Shown here: positions 7,768 through 14,934 of the stretch, one piece after another
Numbering within the stretch: position 1 is the first letter of the stretch
How the letters are laid out: the number at the start of each line of letters is the position of its first letter
NCBI GenBank assembly: GCA_009775375.1
Contig: VSPO01000061.1
Coordinates: 1-18,871, forward strand
DNA length: 18,871 bases
Direction of reading: 5' to 3'
Source: Muribaculaceae bacterium
Lineage (GTDB): Bacteria; Bacteroidota; Bacteroidia; Bacteroidales; Muribaculaceae
Notes under the pieces: generated by a model
Database searches by the model: none
What the model saw: the letters and a program-made list of their open reading frames with translations, nothing else
Told to the model about the DNA's origin: nothing
Translations under genes and position numbers: made by a program

Positions 7768-7808
7768 CTATGATTTCAATGAAGTTGAATGGGTGGGCCT
7801 AATCAATG

Positions 7809-7839
7809 CAAAGTTACGAAAAAAATGGGACATTTGAAA
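7809..7839 (-). promoter_or_regulatory. Putative promoter of parE-coaD, Bacteroidales type
   Basis: On the - strand TAACTTTG (7816-7809) fits the -7 consensus TAnnTTTG exactly. Nineteen bases upstream lies TTTC (7839-7836), three of four matches to the -33 TTTG. Transcription would start near 7801, leaving a leader of about 165 nt before the parE ATG. The surrounding DNA is AT-rich, as expected for a promoter. Confidence 0.65.
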
Positions 7840-8102
7840 ATAATTGAAAATATAATCAGGAATAAGAGTGTGTTTGATTTTAACACATACATTATTAGTT
7901 TAATTAAAGCATTTTGAGTTTGTTGGATGTTTCGGGTGAATCCTGAGGTCTTCTTCGGCTGTTTTCGCCAAGCCTCATCTGAAAAACAAGTGGGGATAAA
8001 AGCATGGAAGGAGGAAGCGGGAGAACTTCCCGTTGGATTCAACAGGGGGCCTTGGTTTGGGAAACTACATGCCGGAGAGGAGGGCATGACCTTGCATTTC
8101 TT

Positions 8103-8813
8103 TTAAATGACCGCTGAGGCAAATATAAGGATAAAAAGCATTGTCAATATCCCTGAGAATACCACCTCGTCTACGGGGTGATATTTTAGTTTATGTCCAT
8201 CCAGGGTCGTCGTGATAATCAAAGCTCTTTTTCTCGGGAGGAGATTGCCTTTCCATGCTTTGACAATAAGGGCTCCGATGAAGTAGGTGAATGCCCCGCT
8301 CAAAGAGCCAATCACGATTCCGGCCAGCAGGTCGCCGGGATAGTGGACTCCGAGATATATCCTTGAATAGCAGCTCAGAATTGCCCATAATATGATGAAG
8401 ATCGTGAAACGCCGACGCCAAAACAGCAGTGACATCAAAGAGGCAACCGCAAACGTGTTGGCGGCATGGCAGGACGGGAAACCATATCTTCCGCCTCGAT
8501 AATTGCCGACGATATGCACGAGATGGGAGATCGGGTTTTCAAGGTTTGCCGGACGGAGCCTTTCAAAGACGGGGCGAAGCAAAGATGCGGTCACCTGGTC
8601 GGCGATGGCGACAGCCGCGATTGCCATAAGGGTCATGACGGTCATTGTCTTCCATCCAAATGTCCTGAAGATAGCATACATCAATACGGCATACATGACG
8701 GCCCAGGTCAGCTTGCCGCTGACTACTTTCATAACTATATCCCAGAACAGGGAATGGAAGGAGTTTATCCAAAGGAATATCTCCGTGTCGAGGTTGATTA
8801 TAAATTCATTCAT
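8103..8813 (-). CDS. PAP2 family membrane phosphatase (lipid phosphatase)
   Basis: This 236-residue integral membrane protein has about six hydrophobic segments (around 22-48, 55-75, 118-131, 136-152, 160-186, 216-236). The three PAP2 motifs are in order: C1 at 80-88 (RPVFERLRP, with Arg where Lys is usual), C2 PSCH at 113-116 (Cys in place of the common Gly), and C3 SR...GVHYPGD at 150-161. H116 and H157 are the expected catalytic histidines, so activity is likely. The family removes phosphate from undecaprenyl diphosphate, phosphatidate, phosphatidylglycerophosphate or lipid A (LpxE/LpxF); the substrate cannot be chosen here. The start overlaps the stop of the upstream LtaS-like gene as ATGA (8810-8813), pointing to coupled translation and a linked job. 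Confidence 0.88.
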   Translation of the reverse strand: MNEFIINLDTEIFLWINSFHSLFWDIVMKVVSGKLTWAVMYAVLMYAIFRTFGWKTMTVMTLMAIAAVAIADQVTASLLRPVFERLRPANLENPISHLVHIVGNYRGGRYGFPSCHAANTFAVASLMSLLFWRRRFTIFIILWAILSCYSRIYLGVHYPGDLLAGIVIGSLSGAFTYFIGALIVKAWKGNLLPRKRALIITTTLDGHKLKYHPVDEVVFSGILTMLFILIFASAVI

Positions 8814-10642
8814 CTTTTTGAGAGATCGTCGTAAAGGGTTTGTAAAAAGGCTTTGGCGTAGGGTAGAATCGAATCGTTGCCAAATTCGGTCTGGGAAGAA
8901 TCAAGGTTGAAGACGACTTCATCATTTTCCTTCACAAAGCCTATGACCGAGGGATCGGCAAAGAAAGCGAAATGAGGGGATGAGGGATTCAAGACATTCT
9001 TTGAAAAAGGGAAATCCTTGTGGTCAAGGCCCAAGGAAGATAGTAGGGTGGCAGCGATATCTATCTGAGAACCGACTGTGTCAATTCGCCCATGTCGCGT
9101 CAGGGCACCTCCGGTCATAATCAAGGGAATCATGTGCCGCTTAAGAGGGTCTGTCAAATCGGGATATGCTCCATAGTGGTCGGGCACAAGGATGATGAGG
9201 GATTTATCCCATTGTCCGCTTTTGTGTAGACTATTGATAAAGTCTGCCGCGCAACTGTCGGCAAAAGCGAAAGCCTTTGCCCGTTGGTCAGCCAGACGGC
9301 CGTTGTCGTCGTAGGGCACCTTGAATGGTTCGTGAGAGCTTGAGGTCTGAACCACCTTTAGTATTGGTTTTGAGGGATCGTAATCCGTCAATTCATCAGC
9401 GACTTTCTTGAATAGCACGTCGTCATGCGCTCCCCATTTGCTCAGTTTCTGCGAGACGGGAAAATCTTCGTCGGAGACAATCCTGTCGAACCCGGCAGAC
9501 ACGAGATAAGCTTTCATATTGGAGAAGTTGGCATCCCCTCCGTAGTAATAAGTCGTGTTGTATCCGGCTTCTGTTTTCAGTTGCTTTGAGAGAGAGGGAA
9601 GATTTTCTGTCTTTTCAACGAATTTCATTATCGACGTGTTCGGCTGTCCCGGGTATGCGCTTATGACTGCAGGAATGCCACGGTCTGTGCGAAAGCTATT
9701 TGCATAAAAGCGGGTGAAAAGGAGTCCTTTTGATGCGATGCTGTCGAGTTTTGTAGCTATAGGTTCTCCTCCAAGAGATGGGAACAGATGGGATGAAAAG
9801 CTTTCAAGCAAGACAATGTATATGTCGGGACGAGAGATTGCCACCAAGCTGTCGGAAGCATTGGCTTCAGGGGCATCTTTCAGTTCGTCAAAGAGCCTTT
9901 TGACTTCATCATCCCGAAGGAATCGGAATTGATCGCTGAAATTATTTTGATGGCTTAGTGAATACATTAGAGAAAAAGCCGGATTCACAGCCGCATGGTT
10001 GAGTCGTGGGTTTTCACTGAAGTAAGCTCTGGAAAGGTTCATGGTCGAGACCGTGACCCCACCGCGTATGGGGATGAAAAGCAATGCCGTAAACAGGATC
10101 GAAGCGGACAATGCTGCGGCATGTTTCTTCCCTTTCATTGGAAGCATGTCCCCCGGCAATTTTATTGAGCCAAAATATAATAGGGAATAGAAAATAGATG
10201 CAAGAAGAATCCATATGACCGGAGACACTGCCAATTGCCACCATTCCGCACTTGCAAATGCCGAAGCCGGAGAGGAGAAGAAGTAGAACAATGGTGTGGA
10301 GTCGAGCTTAAACTGCCAATATCCATAAAGCACCGAATCAAGAATAATTATCAGGGAGATCAGCAGGGATATGACGATGAAATATATTTTCAAAATTCTG
10401 TTGATCAATCCTTTTGAGCCGTAGAAGCATGATGAGGATATGAGCAATGCCGGGAGAATAGATATGTAGCCTGCTATTGAGAAGTCCATTGAGAGGCCAT
10501 GGGATAATACTGACGTCATATCCGACATTCCCATCATGGAATAAGCACTATGATTGCAAGCGATGAAAATAAATTTTCCGATTATGAAGGAGAGGGTAGC
10601 TGCGATGAATACAGCTAATATTTTAACGATAGCTTTAAGCAT
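8810..10642 (-). CDS. LTA synthase-like membrane sulfatase/phosphotransferase
   Basis: The protein has 610 residues from the chosen start. About five N-terminal membrane segments (5-28, 53-72, 83-106, 138-158, 177-193) are followed by an extracytoplasmic sulfatase-fold domain from about 270. Catalytic features match LtaS: E280 in VLLESFSS, the nucleophile T319 in SFRTDRG, H437 in SSSHEPF, and D488-H489 in VPDHYGAY. LtaS proper moves glycerophosphate from phosphatidylglycerol; in Gram-negative bacteria relatives decorate glycans or lipids with phosphoglycerol or phosphoethanolamine. The open frame extends to 10705, but those extra 21 residues are polar and precede the first membrane helix, so the Met at 10642 (MLKAIVKI) is preferred. 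It overlaps the PAP2 gene by 4 bp. The family is sure; the donor and acceptor are unknown. Confidence 0.87.
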   Translation of the reverse strand: MLKAIVKILAVFIAATLSFIIGKFIFIACNHSAYSMMGMSDMTSVLSHGLSMDFSIAGYISILPALLISSSCFYGSKGLINRILKIYFIVISLLISLIIILDSVLYGYWQFKLDSTPLFYFFSSPASAFASAEWWQLAVSPVIWILLASIFYSLLYFGSIKLPGDMLPMKGKKHAAALSASILFTALLFIPIRGGVTVSTMNLSRAYFSENPRLNHAAVNPAFSLMYSLSHQNNFSDQFRFLRDDEVKRLFDELKDAPEANASDSLVAISRPDIYIVLLESFSSHLFPSLGGEPIATKLDSIASKGLLFTRFYANSFRTDRGIPAVISAYPGQPNTSIMKFVEKTENLPSLSKQLKTEAGYNTTYYYGGDANFSNMKAYLVSAGFDRIVSDEDFPVSQKLSKWGAHDDVLFKKVADELTDYDPSKPILKVVQTSSSHEPFKVPYDDNGRLADQRAKAFAFADSCAADFINSLHKSGQWDKSLIILVPDHYGAYPDLTDPLKRHMIPLIMTGGALTRHGRIDTVGSQIDIAATLLSSLGLDHKDFPFSKNVLNPSSPHFAFFADPSVIGFVKENDEVVFNLDSSQTEFGNDSILPYAKAFLQTLYDDLSKR

Positions 10643-10802
10643 TATATGATGTTGAGGTTTATGGTTGGGACTTGGAATGAGTTTATCCGAAACGATTCCA
10701 TGCACACTTTAATAACCCAAAAATCGTATTCTTTCGTATATAATTCGGATTTTTTTACAAAAGAGGGATCTTGCTTTTCTTCTGTGAGGACATGGCTTGG
10801 TG

Positions 10803-10831
10803 GGGCCGTTGAGATGAGGGAACCACGGCCC
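10803..10831. repeat. GC-rich inverted repeat, 7-bp stem
   Basis: GGGCCGT (10803-10809) pairs with ACGGCCC (10825-10831) around a 15-base loop; a G-T pair extends it by one. It is followed at once by CTCGGCCGCGGC, itself palindrome-rich. This section is clearly richer in GC than the AT-rich DNA on its left. Confidence 0.7.
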
Positions 10832-10862
10832 TCGGCCGCGGCACAGTAATGCCATCGGGTGT

Positions 10863-10880
10863 GCGCTTTGCGCAAAGTGC
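10863..10880. repeat. 18-bp near-perfect palindrome around CTTTGCGCAAAG, followed by a heptamer repeat
   Basis: CTTTGCGCAAAG (10866-10877) is a perfect 12-bp palindrome. The flanks GCG and TGC extend it to 18 bp with one G-T pair. It is followed at 10882-10898 by a heptamer AAGTATG repeated twice plus three bases. It could be an operator-like dyad, part of a structured RNA, or the core of a dispersed repeat; the sequence alone does not decide. Confidence 0.75.
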
Positions 10881-10938
10881 TAAGTATGAAGTATGAAGGG
10901 TGGAGGATATGGGATTGGTCCGGTAATTTGAATTAAAA

Positions 10939-10966
10939 AAGGGTCGCCCTAAAAAAGGCGACCCTT
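10939..10966 (-). terminator. Intrinsic terminator of the etfBA-acyl-CoA dehydrogenase operon
   Basis: A perfect 10-bp stem, AAGGGTCGCC (10939-10948) against GGCGACCCTT (10957-10966), encloses an 8-base loop. On the - strand the stem runs into a short T run (complement of A 10935-10940). It begins 20 bp after the acyl-CoA dehydrogenase stop, exactly where a terminator is expected. Confidence 0.9.
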
Positions 10967-10985
10967 GGATCTTGTTTTGAGCAAA

Positions 10986-12698
10986 TCAGGCGTTTTCTTC
11001 GAAGAGGTAGTTTTTGATTTCTTCAGGGCGGAAATTGCCTATGAATGAGGCATGCTTTGCTACTTCAGCCTGACCGTATTTAACGTAGACGTTGAGAGAT
11101 TTGCGGAAAGATGCGTTTCTCTGTGTGTCTTCCAGAAGCAGATAACCCATGATGATATTACCGGCCATCTCCACAAGACGACGAGCCATAAAGTCATGGT
11201 ATTTGGTGTCATCAACACCATTGACGGCCTGGACTGCATCGGCATATTGCTGGGTCATGAAGATAAGGGAGTTCTTCACAGCCTCGTCTTCGGGATGAAC
11301 TTCCATTGCCTCGAATTCGCGGATCTTGTTAAGATACGTGCCTGTCGTGACGTGGCGGATTGCAGCTACGACCTGAAGCTGGGTCGTGCCTTCATATATT
11401 GACGTGATACGGGCATCGCGATAAAGACGCTCGCAAGTGTAGTCTTTCATGAATCCAGAGCCACCATGAATCTGGATGCAGTCATACGTGTTCTGATTGC
11501 AATATTCAGAGGTCATGCCCTTTGCGAGGGGAGTGAAGGCATCAGCTAAGCGACTGTATTGCTTTTGCTCTTTTTTCTCTTCAATAGTCAGGGGACGTTC
11601 TTTGGCAATGTCGTCGTAGATTTTATACATGTCGACAAATCGGGAACATGCATAAAGCAACGAGCGGGAAGCATCGAGTTTCGCTTTCATCGTAGAAAGA
11701 ATCTCAGCCACGGCAGGGAATTCAATGATAGGTTTCCCGAATTGTTTGCGGTCTTTCGCATAGTCAAGAGCCTCACGATATGAAGCCTCGCTAATGCCGA
11801 CAGACTGAGCGGCGATGCCAAGACGGGCACCGTTCATCAAGGCCATGACATACTTGATCAGGCCAAGACGAGTGCTTCCTACGAGTTCAGCGGGAGCATC
11901 TTTGTAGACAAGTTCGCAAGTGGGGCTACCTTTGATGCCCATCTTGTTTTCGATACGGCGTACGGTCACGCCGCCATTGCGTTTGTCGTAGATGAACATT
12001 GAAAGGCCGCGACCATCTTTCGAACCCTCTTCGGAGCGAGCAAGGACAAGGTGGATGTCGCTGTCGCCATTAGTTATGAAGCGTTTCACTCCGTTGAGTA
12101 CGTACGTGCCATCTTCTTTCTTTGTAGCCTTAAGCATCACGGACTGAAGGTCGGAACCTGCATCAGGCTCTGTGAGGTCCATCGACATGGTTTCTCCCTG
12201 GCAAACCCTCGGGATGTATTTCTTCTTCTGCTCCTCGTCGGCAAACTCATAGATTGTCTCGGCGCAGTCTTGAAGACCCCAGAGGTTTTCAAATCCGGCA
12301 TCTGCACGGCTGACGATATCGGCCGCCATGATGTAAGGAGTTATTGGGAAGTTAAGACCACCAAGACGGCGAGGCATAGACATGCCCATCAATCCGGCCT
12401 TGCGGGTTGCGTCGAGATTGCGTTGGGTGCCGGAAGCATACTTCACATGTCCGTCGATCACAACGGGTCCTTCGTGGTCAACGTCTTCAGCATTTTCAGC
12501 CACTACATTGGCGCAGATGTCGCCAACGATTTCAAGAACGCGGTCGTAGCTGTCCATTGCATCCTCAAAATTCTGAGGAGCATAGTCATATTTGTCAGCG
12601 TCGGCAAAGTTTCTCTCCTTAAGCTCCACGATCTTCGCCATCATGGGATGCTGAAGATGATGTTTGAGAGAATCGTTGTCGTTATAGAAATTAGCCAT
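10986..12698 (-). CDS. Acyl-CoA dehydrogenase, long form with C-terminal extension
   Basis: This 570-residue flavoprotein interconverts an acyl-CoA and its 2,3-enoyl-CoA, exchanging electrons with ETF. Core blocks are present: LTEPDAGSDLQS (175-186), KRFITNG (205-211), the R-KQFGKP segment near 317-323, QIHGGSGF (409-416), and the catalytic base E436 in IYEGTTQ, the same place as Glu376 of medium-chain acyl-CoA dehydrogenase. It is about 190 residues longer than classic enzymes of about 380: it has an N-terminal extension of about 50 residues, a charged insertion near 358-380, and a C-terminal helical region (about 455-570) of the kind found in the extended acyl-CoA dehydrogenases. Its start overlaps the etfA stop by one base (TAATG at 12700-12696), so translation is coupled. 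Chain-length preference is not predictable. Confidence 0.93.
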   Translation of the reverse strand: MANFYNDNDSLKHHLQHPMMAKIVELKERNFADADKYDYAPQNFEDAMDSYDRVLEIVGDICANVVAENAEDVDHEGPVVIDGHVKYASGTQRNLDATRKAGLMGMSMPRRLGGLNFPITPYIMAADIVSRADAGFENLWGLQDCAETIYEFADEEQKKKYIPRVCQGETMSMDLTEPDAGSDLQSVMLKATKKEDGTYVLNGVKRFITNGDSDIHLVLARSEEGSKDGRGLSMFIYDKRNGGVTVRRIENKMGIKGSPTCELVYKDAPAELVGSTRLGLIKYVMALMNGARLGIAAQSVGISEASYREALDYAKDRKQFGKPIIEFPAVAEILSTMKAKLDASRSLLYACSRFVDMYKIYDDIAKERPLTIEEKKEQKQYSRLADAFTPLAKGMTSEYCNQNTYDCIQIHGGSGFMKDYTCERLYRDARITSIYEGTTQLQVVAAIRHVTTGTYLNKIREFEAMEVHPEDEAVKNSLIFMTQQYADAVQAVNGVDDTKYHDFMARRLVEMAGNIIMGYLLLEDTQRNASFRKSLNVYVKYGQAEVAKHASFIGNFRPEEIKNYLFEENA

Positions 12699-13726
12699 TA
12701 TTTTGAATTCTTTTTGTAGTATTTGATAAGTTTAGGAAGCACATCCTCGATTTTCCCAGTGATCACATAGTCCGCGATTGCGTTGATGGGAGCATCGGGG
12801 TCGGAGTTCACGGAAATAATGATGGATGAATCCTGCATGCCTGCGATATGCTGGATTTGACCGGAAATGCCGCATGCAATGTATAGTTTAGGACGAACGG
12901 TCACGCCTGTCTGTCCAATCTGGCGGTCGTGGTCAGCCCATCCTGCATCTACAGCTGCACGGCTTGCTCCTACTTCGGCGCCAAGCGTGTCAGCGAGTTT
13001 GTAAAGGAGATCGAAGTTTTCCTTGCTACCGACTCCATAGCCACCAGCCACGACAATCGGGCTTCCCTTAAGGTTGACTTTCGATTTCTCAACGTGGCGA
13101 TCGATGATTTCCACGACATAGTCTTCAGGGGAAGTGTATTTGTTTACGTCGCAATCCTTCACCTCGCCTTTATAGTCAGGATCGAGAACTTCCTTCTTCA
13201 TTACACCCTCACGAACCGTGGCCATTTGCGGACGGCATTCGGGGTTAACGATTGTGGCCACGATATTGCCTCCGAAAGCGGGCCGGATCTGATAGAGCAA
13301 ATCGACGTATTCCTTGCTTGTCTTGGCGTCAGTATAGTTGCCTATTTCAAGGGATGTGCAATCCGCAGTCAGACCGCTGTGGAGAGCGGAGGAAACTCGA
13401 GGACCGAGGTCGCGGCCTATCGATGTGGCACCCATGAACGCAATTCTGGGTTGAATCTCCTTAAAGAGATTGATGAGAATAGAGGAATGGGGGAGGGAAG
13501 TATAGGGATAAAGGCGCGAATCCTCGAATTTGTAGATAGTATCCACTCCATAAGGGAGAATCTGCTTTTCTATATCCTTAAGATTGTTGCCAGCCACTAC
13601 AGCCTCAAGTTTGATGCCGAGCTTGTCTGCAAGCTGGCGTCCTTTAGTCAGGAGCTCAAGGCTCACATCGGCCACCTTGCCGTCTTCATACTCGCAATAG
13701 ACTATAAGATTATTCTTGTCTGCCAT
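12698..13726 (-). CDS. etfA: Electron transfer flavoprotein alpha subunit
   Basis: EtfA binds the mobile FAD that shuttles electrons between EtfB and the dehydrogenase. It has 342 residues with the two expected halves. The N-terminal alpha/beta domain carries GATSIGRDLGPRV (99-111). The C-terminal FAD domain has the family motifs GASR (253-256), GQTGVTVRPKLYIACG (271-286) and ISGQIQHIAGM (287-297), then NSDPDAPI (307-314). All FAD-contact blocks are intact. It sits between etfB, 147 bp upstream, and the acyl-CoA dehydrogenase, which overlaps by one base. No promoter is seen in the 147-bp gap, so the three genes are probably one operon. Confidence 0.96.
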   Translation of the reverse strand: MADKNNLIVYCEYEDGKVADVSLELLTKGRQLADKLGIKLEAVVAGNNLKDIEKQILPYGVDTIYKFEDSRLYPYTSLPHSSILINLFKEIQPRIAFMGATSIGRDLGPRVSSALHSGLTADCTSLEIGNYTDAKTSKEYVDLLYQIRPAFGGNIVATIVNPECRPQMATVREGVMKKEVLDPDYKGEVKDCDVNKYTSPEDYVVEIIDRHVEKSKVNLKGSPIVVAGGYGVGSKENFDLLYKLADTLGAEVGASRAAVDAGWADHDRQIGQTGVTVRPKLYIACGISGQIQHIAGMQDSSIIISVNSDPDAPINAIADYVITGKIEDVLPKLIKYYKKNSK

Positions 13727-13873
13727 TTTGATTCAGATGTTGTTGATAAAAATCCGGGAATCTATCGGTTTGCCGGGCAGCATGCATAAGGTTTTCATAA
13801 TAATCAGACCCTGAGAAGCTGCCGAATCAGAAAATTTCCGTATCTTTCCCGAATTGTTGAAGTTTGAAAAATA

Positions 13874-14743
13874 TCAGCCTATGGTATGGTTGGCGATAAG
13901 GTCTTTGATGAGAGTTTCAAGTTCCTCGTCGTTGTTCTCAATCCTTCTGGCCTCCTTTGCGGTGAATACCACGTTCTCGATTGATTTCACCTTAGTGGGC
14001 GAACCGGCAAGACCGCATTGGTTGAGATCAGCATCGACCGACGCTGCATTCCATTCTCCGATTTCGAGATAAGGACGGCTTTTGATAAACTCCTTCTTGG
14101 CTTCGTCGGCCGCCACTTCGGAGGGCACAGCTGCATATTTGTATTTCTGAACAGCGCGAGCGTTTCTCGGACGGCACTCAGCGGCGGAGCCATTGACAGT
14201 CACGACCAAAGGAAGCTTAGCCTTGATAGTCTCAACTCCACTCTCGATTCTGCGTTTTACGATCACCTCCCCGTTATCGGCACTGATTATATCCTCTGCA
14301 TAAGTGATTTGTGGGATTCCAAGTTTTTCGGCGATTTGCGGACCGACCTGAGCCGTGTCGCCGTCGATAGCCTGACGACCGCCTATAATTATGTCGAAAT
14401 CCCCAATTTTGCGAACGGCGGCGCTCAGGGCATAGGAAGTGGCAAGAGTGTCGCTTCCTGCGAAAGCACGATCGGAGAGAACGATGCCTCCGTCTGCTCC
14501 TCTAAACATGCCTTCACGGATAATCTCCGCAGCTCTGGCGGGGCCCATGGTGAGAATCGTGACCTTGCTGCCGGGATAAGTTTCTTTCAGTTTGAGTGCC
14601 TGCTCAAGGGCATTGAGATCTTCAGGATTGAAGATTGCCGGAAGCGCGGCGCGGTTGATAGTGCCGTCGGCTTTCATGGCGTCTTTCCCTACATTGCGGG
14701 TATCAGGTACTTGCTTTGCGAGTACAATGATATTTAAGCTCAT
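13874..14743 (-). CDS. etfB: Electron transfer flavoprotein beta subunit
   Basis: EtfB is the partner of EtfA, 289 residues, normal to slightly long. It opens with IIVLAKQVPDT and has NPEDLNALEQAL at 39-50. The diagnostic motif is GRQAIDGDTAQVGPQIAE at 122-139. In electron-bifurcating ETFs this loop holds a second FAD, whereas in simple mitochondrial-type ETFs the matching loop reads closer to GKQAIDDDCNQTGQ and the site holds AMP. The call that this subunit carries FAD rather than AMP rests on that motif and is an inference. It is the first gene of the etf operon, with a promoter about 50 bp upstream. Confidence 0.95.
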   Translation of the reverse strand: MSLNIIVLAKQVPDTRNVGKDAMKADGTINRAALPAIFNPEDLNALEQALKLKETYPGSKVTILTMGPARAAEIIREGMFRGADGGIVLSDRAFAGSDTLATSYALSAAVRKIGDFDIIIGGRQAIDGDTAQVGPQIAEKLGIPQITYAEDIISADNGEVIVKRRIESGVETIKAKLPLVVTVNGSAAECRPRNARAVQKYKYAAVPSEVAADEAKKEFIKSRPYLEIGEWNAASVDADLNQCGLAGSPTKVKSIENVVFTAKEARRIENNDEELETLIKDLIANHTIG

Positions 14744-14791
14744 ATAGATGAAATTTATGTAAATTTTATTTTTTCAATACGGAATTTCCGG

Positions 14792-14822
14792 CAAAGTTAG
14801 TAAAAAAATCTCTAAAAACAAT
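14792..14822 (-). promoter_or_regulatory. Putative promoter of the etfB-etfA-acyl-CoA dehydrogenase operon
   Basis: On the - strand TAACTTTG (14799-14792) is an exact -7 TAnnTTTG. Nineteen bases upstream lies ATTG (14822-14819), three of four matches to the -33 TTTG. The predicted start of RNA is near 14784, about 40 nt before the etfB ATG. Confidence 0.7.
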
Positions 14823-14852
14823 CCCTTTATCCGTCAAGCTATCGTTGGGATG

Positions 14853-14883
14853 TTTGAAATATCAGCTTTTTTGTTTAATTTTG
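14853..14883 (+). promoter_or_regulatory. Promoter of the TPR/PD40 gene
   Basis: TTTG (14853-14856), a 19-base spacer and TAATTTTG (14876-14883) fit the Bacteroidales TTTG-N19-TAnnTTTG consensus at every fixed position. Transcription would begin near 14890, 45 nt before the ATG at 14935. This also rules out the upstream in-frame ATG at 14845 as the start. The promoter stands back to back with the etfB promoter, about 30 bp apart. Confidence 0.8.
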
Positions 14884-14934
14884 CCACCCCGTAGACATTT
14901 ATCACCCATTTTTGAGTTGTCGGCGGGACATAAC

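Larger units (their letters stand above)
7636..8102. other. Gene-free stretch between parE and the PAP2 gene
   Basis: These 467 bp hold no convincing gene. The left third is the parE leader with a nested hairpin and the middle holds the parE promoter. The right part (about 7870-8102) lies downstream of the PAP2 stop. It has two weak hairpins, CATGCC/GGCATG (8068-8073 with 8083-8088) and CGGGA/TCCCG (8018-8022 with 8028-8032), neither followed by a T run on the - strand, so neither is a good terminator. An open frame over 7803-8087 is rejected as a gene. Confidence 0.6.
10643..10985. other. Intergenic stretch between the LtaS-like gene and the etf operon end
   Basis: No gene is supported in these 343 bp. 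Next to the LtaS-like gene, a weak promoter candidate reads on the - strand: TTTG (10761-10758), then 19 bases, then TACGAAAG (10738-10731); only the TA and final G of the -7 box match, so confidence is low. A GC-rich palindromic section lies at 10786-10900, and the acyl-CoA dehydrogenase terminator at 10939-10966. Confidence 0.5.

Noticed and set aside
7803..8087. 94-codon open frame on the - strand with a hydrophobic C-terminus
   Set aside because: It runs through the parE promoter, its first half is proline/serine-rich without codon bias, and its hydrophobic end is simply translated AT-rich DNA. No family resemblance.
8068..8088. Hairpin CATGCC/GGCATG downstream of the PAP2 gene as a terminator
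   Set aside because: The stem is only 6 bp and no T run follows on the - strand.
10643..10705. Longer start for the LtaS-like gene, 21 codons upstream
   Set aside because: The extra residues are polar and histidine/proline-rich and come before the first membrane helix; the Met at 10642 directly precedes that helix.
12929..13789. 286-codon open frame antisense to etfA
   Set aside because: etfA is unmistakable on the other strand. The antisense frame stays open because of etfA codon choice and shows no domain.
14018..14737. 239-codon open frame antisense to etfB, and a similar 222-codon one opposite the acyl-CoA dehydrogenase (12051-12719)
   Set aside because: Both are shadows of well-supported genes, with no start context or recognisable motifs.
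14845..14934. Longer start for the TPR/PD40 gene at 14845
   Set aside because: A consensus promoter at 14853-14883 lies inside this stretch, and the Met at 14935 begins a normal signal peptide.
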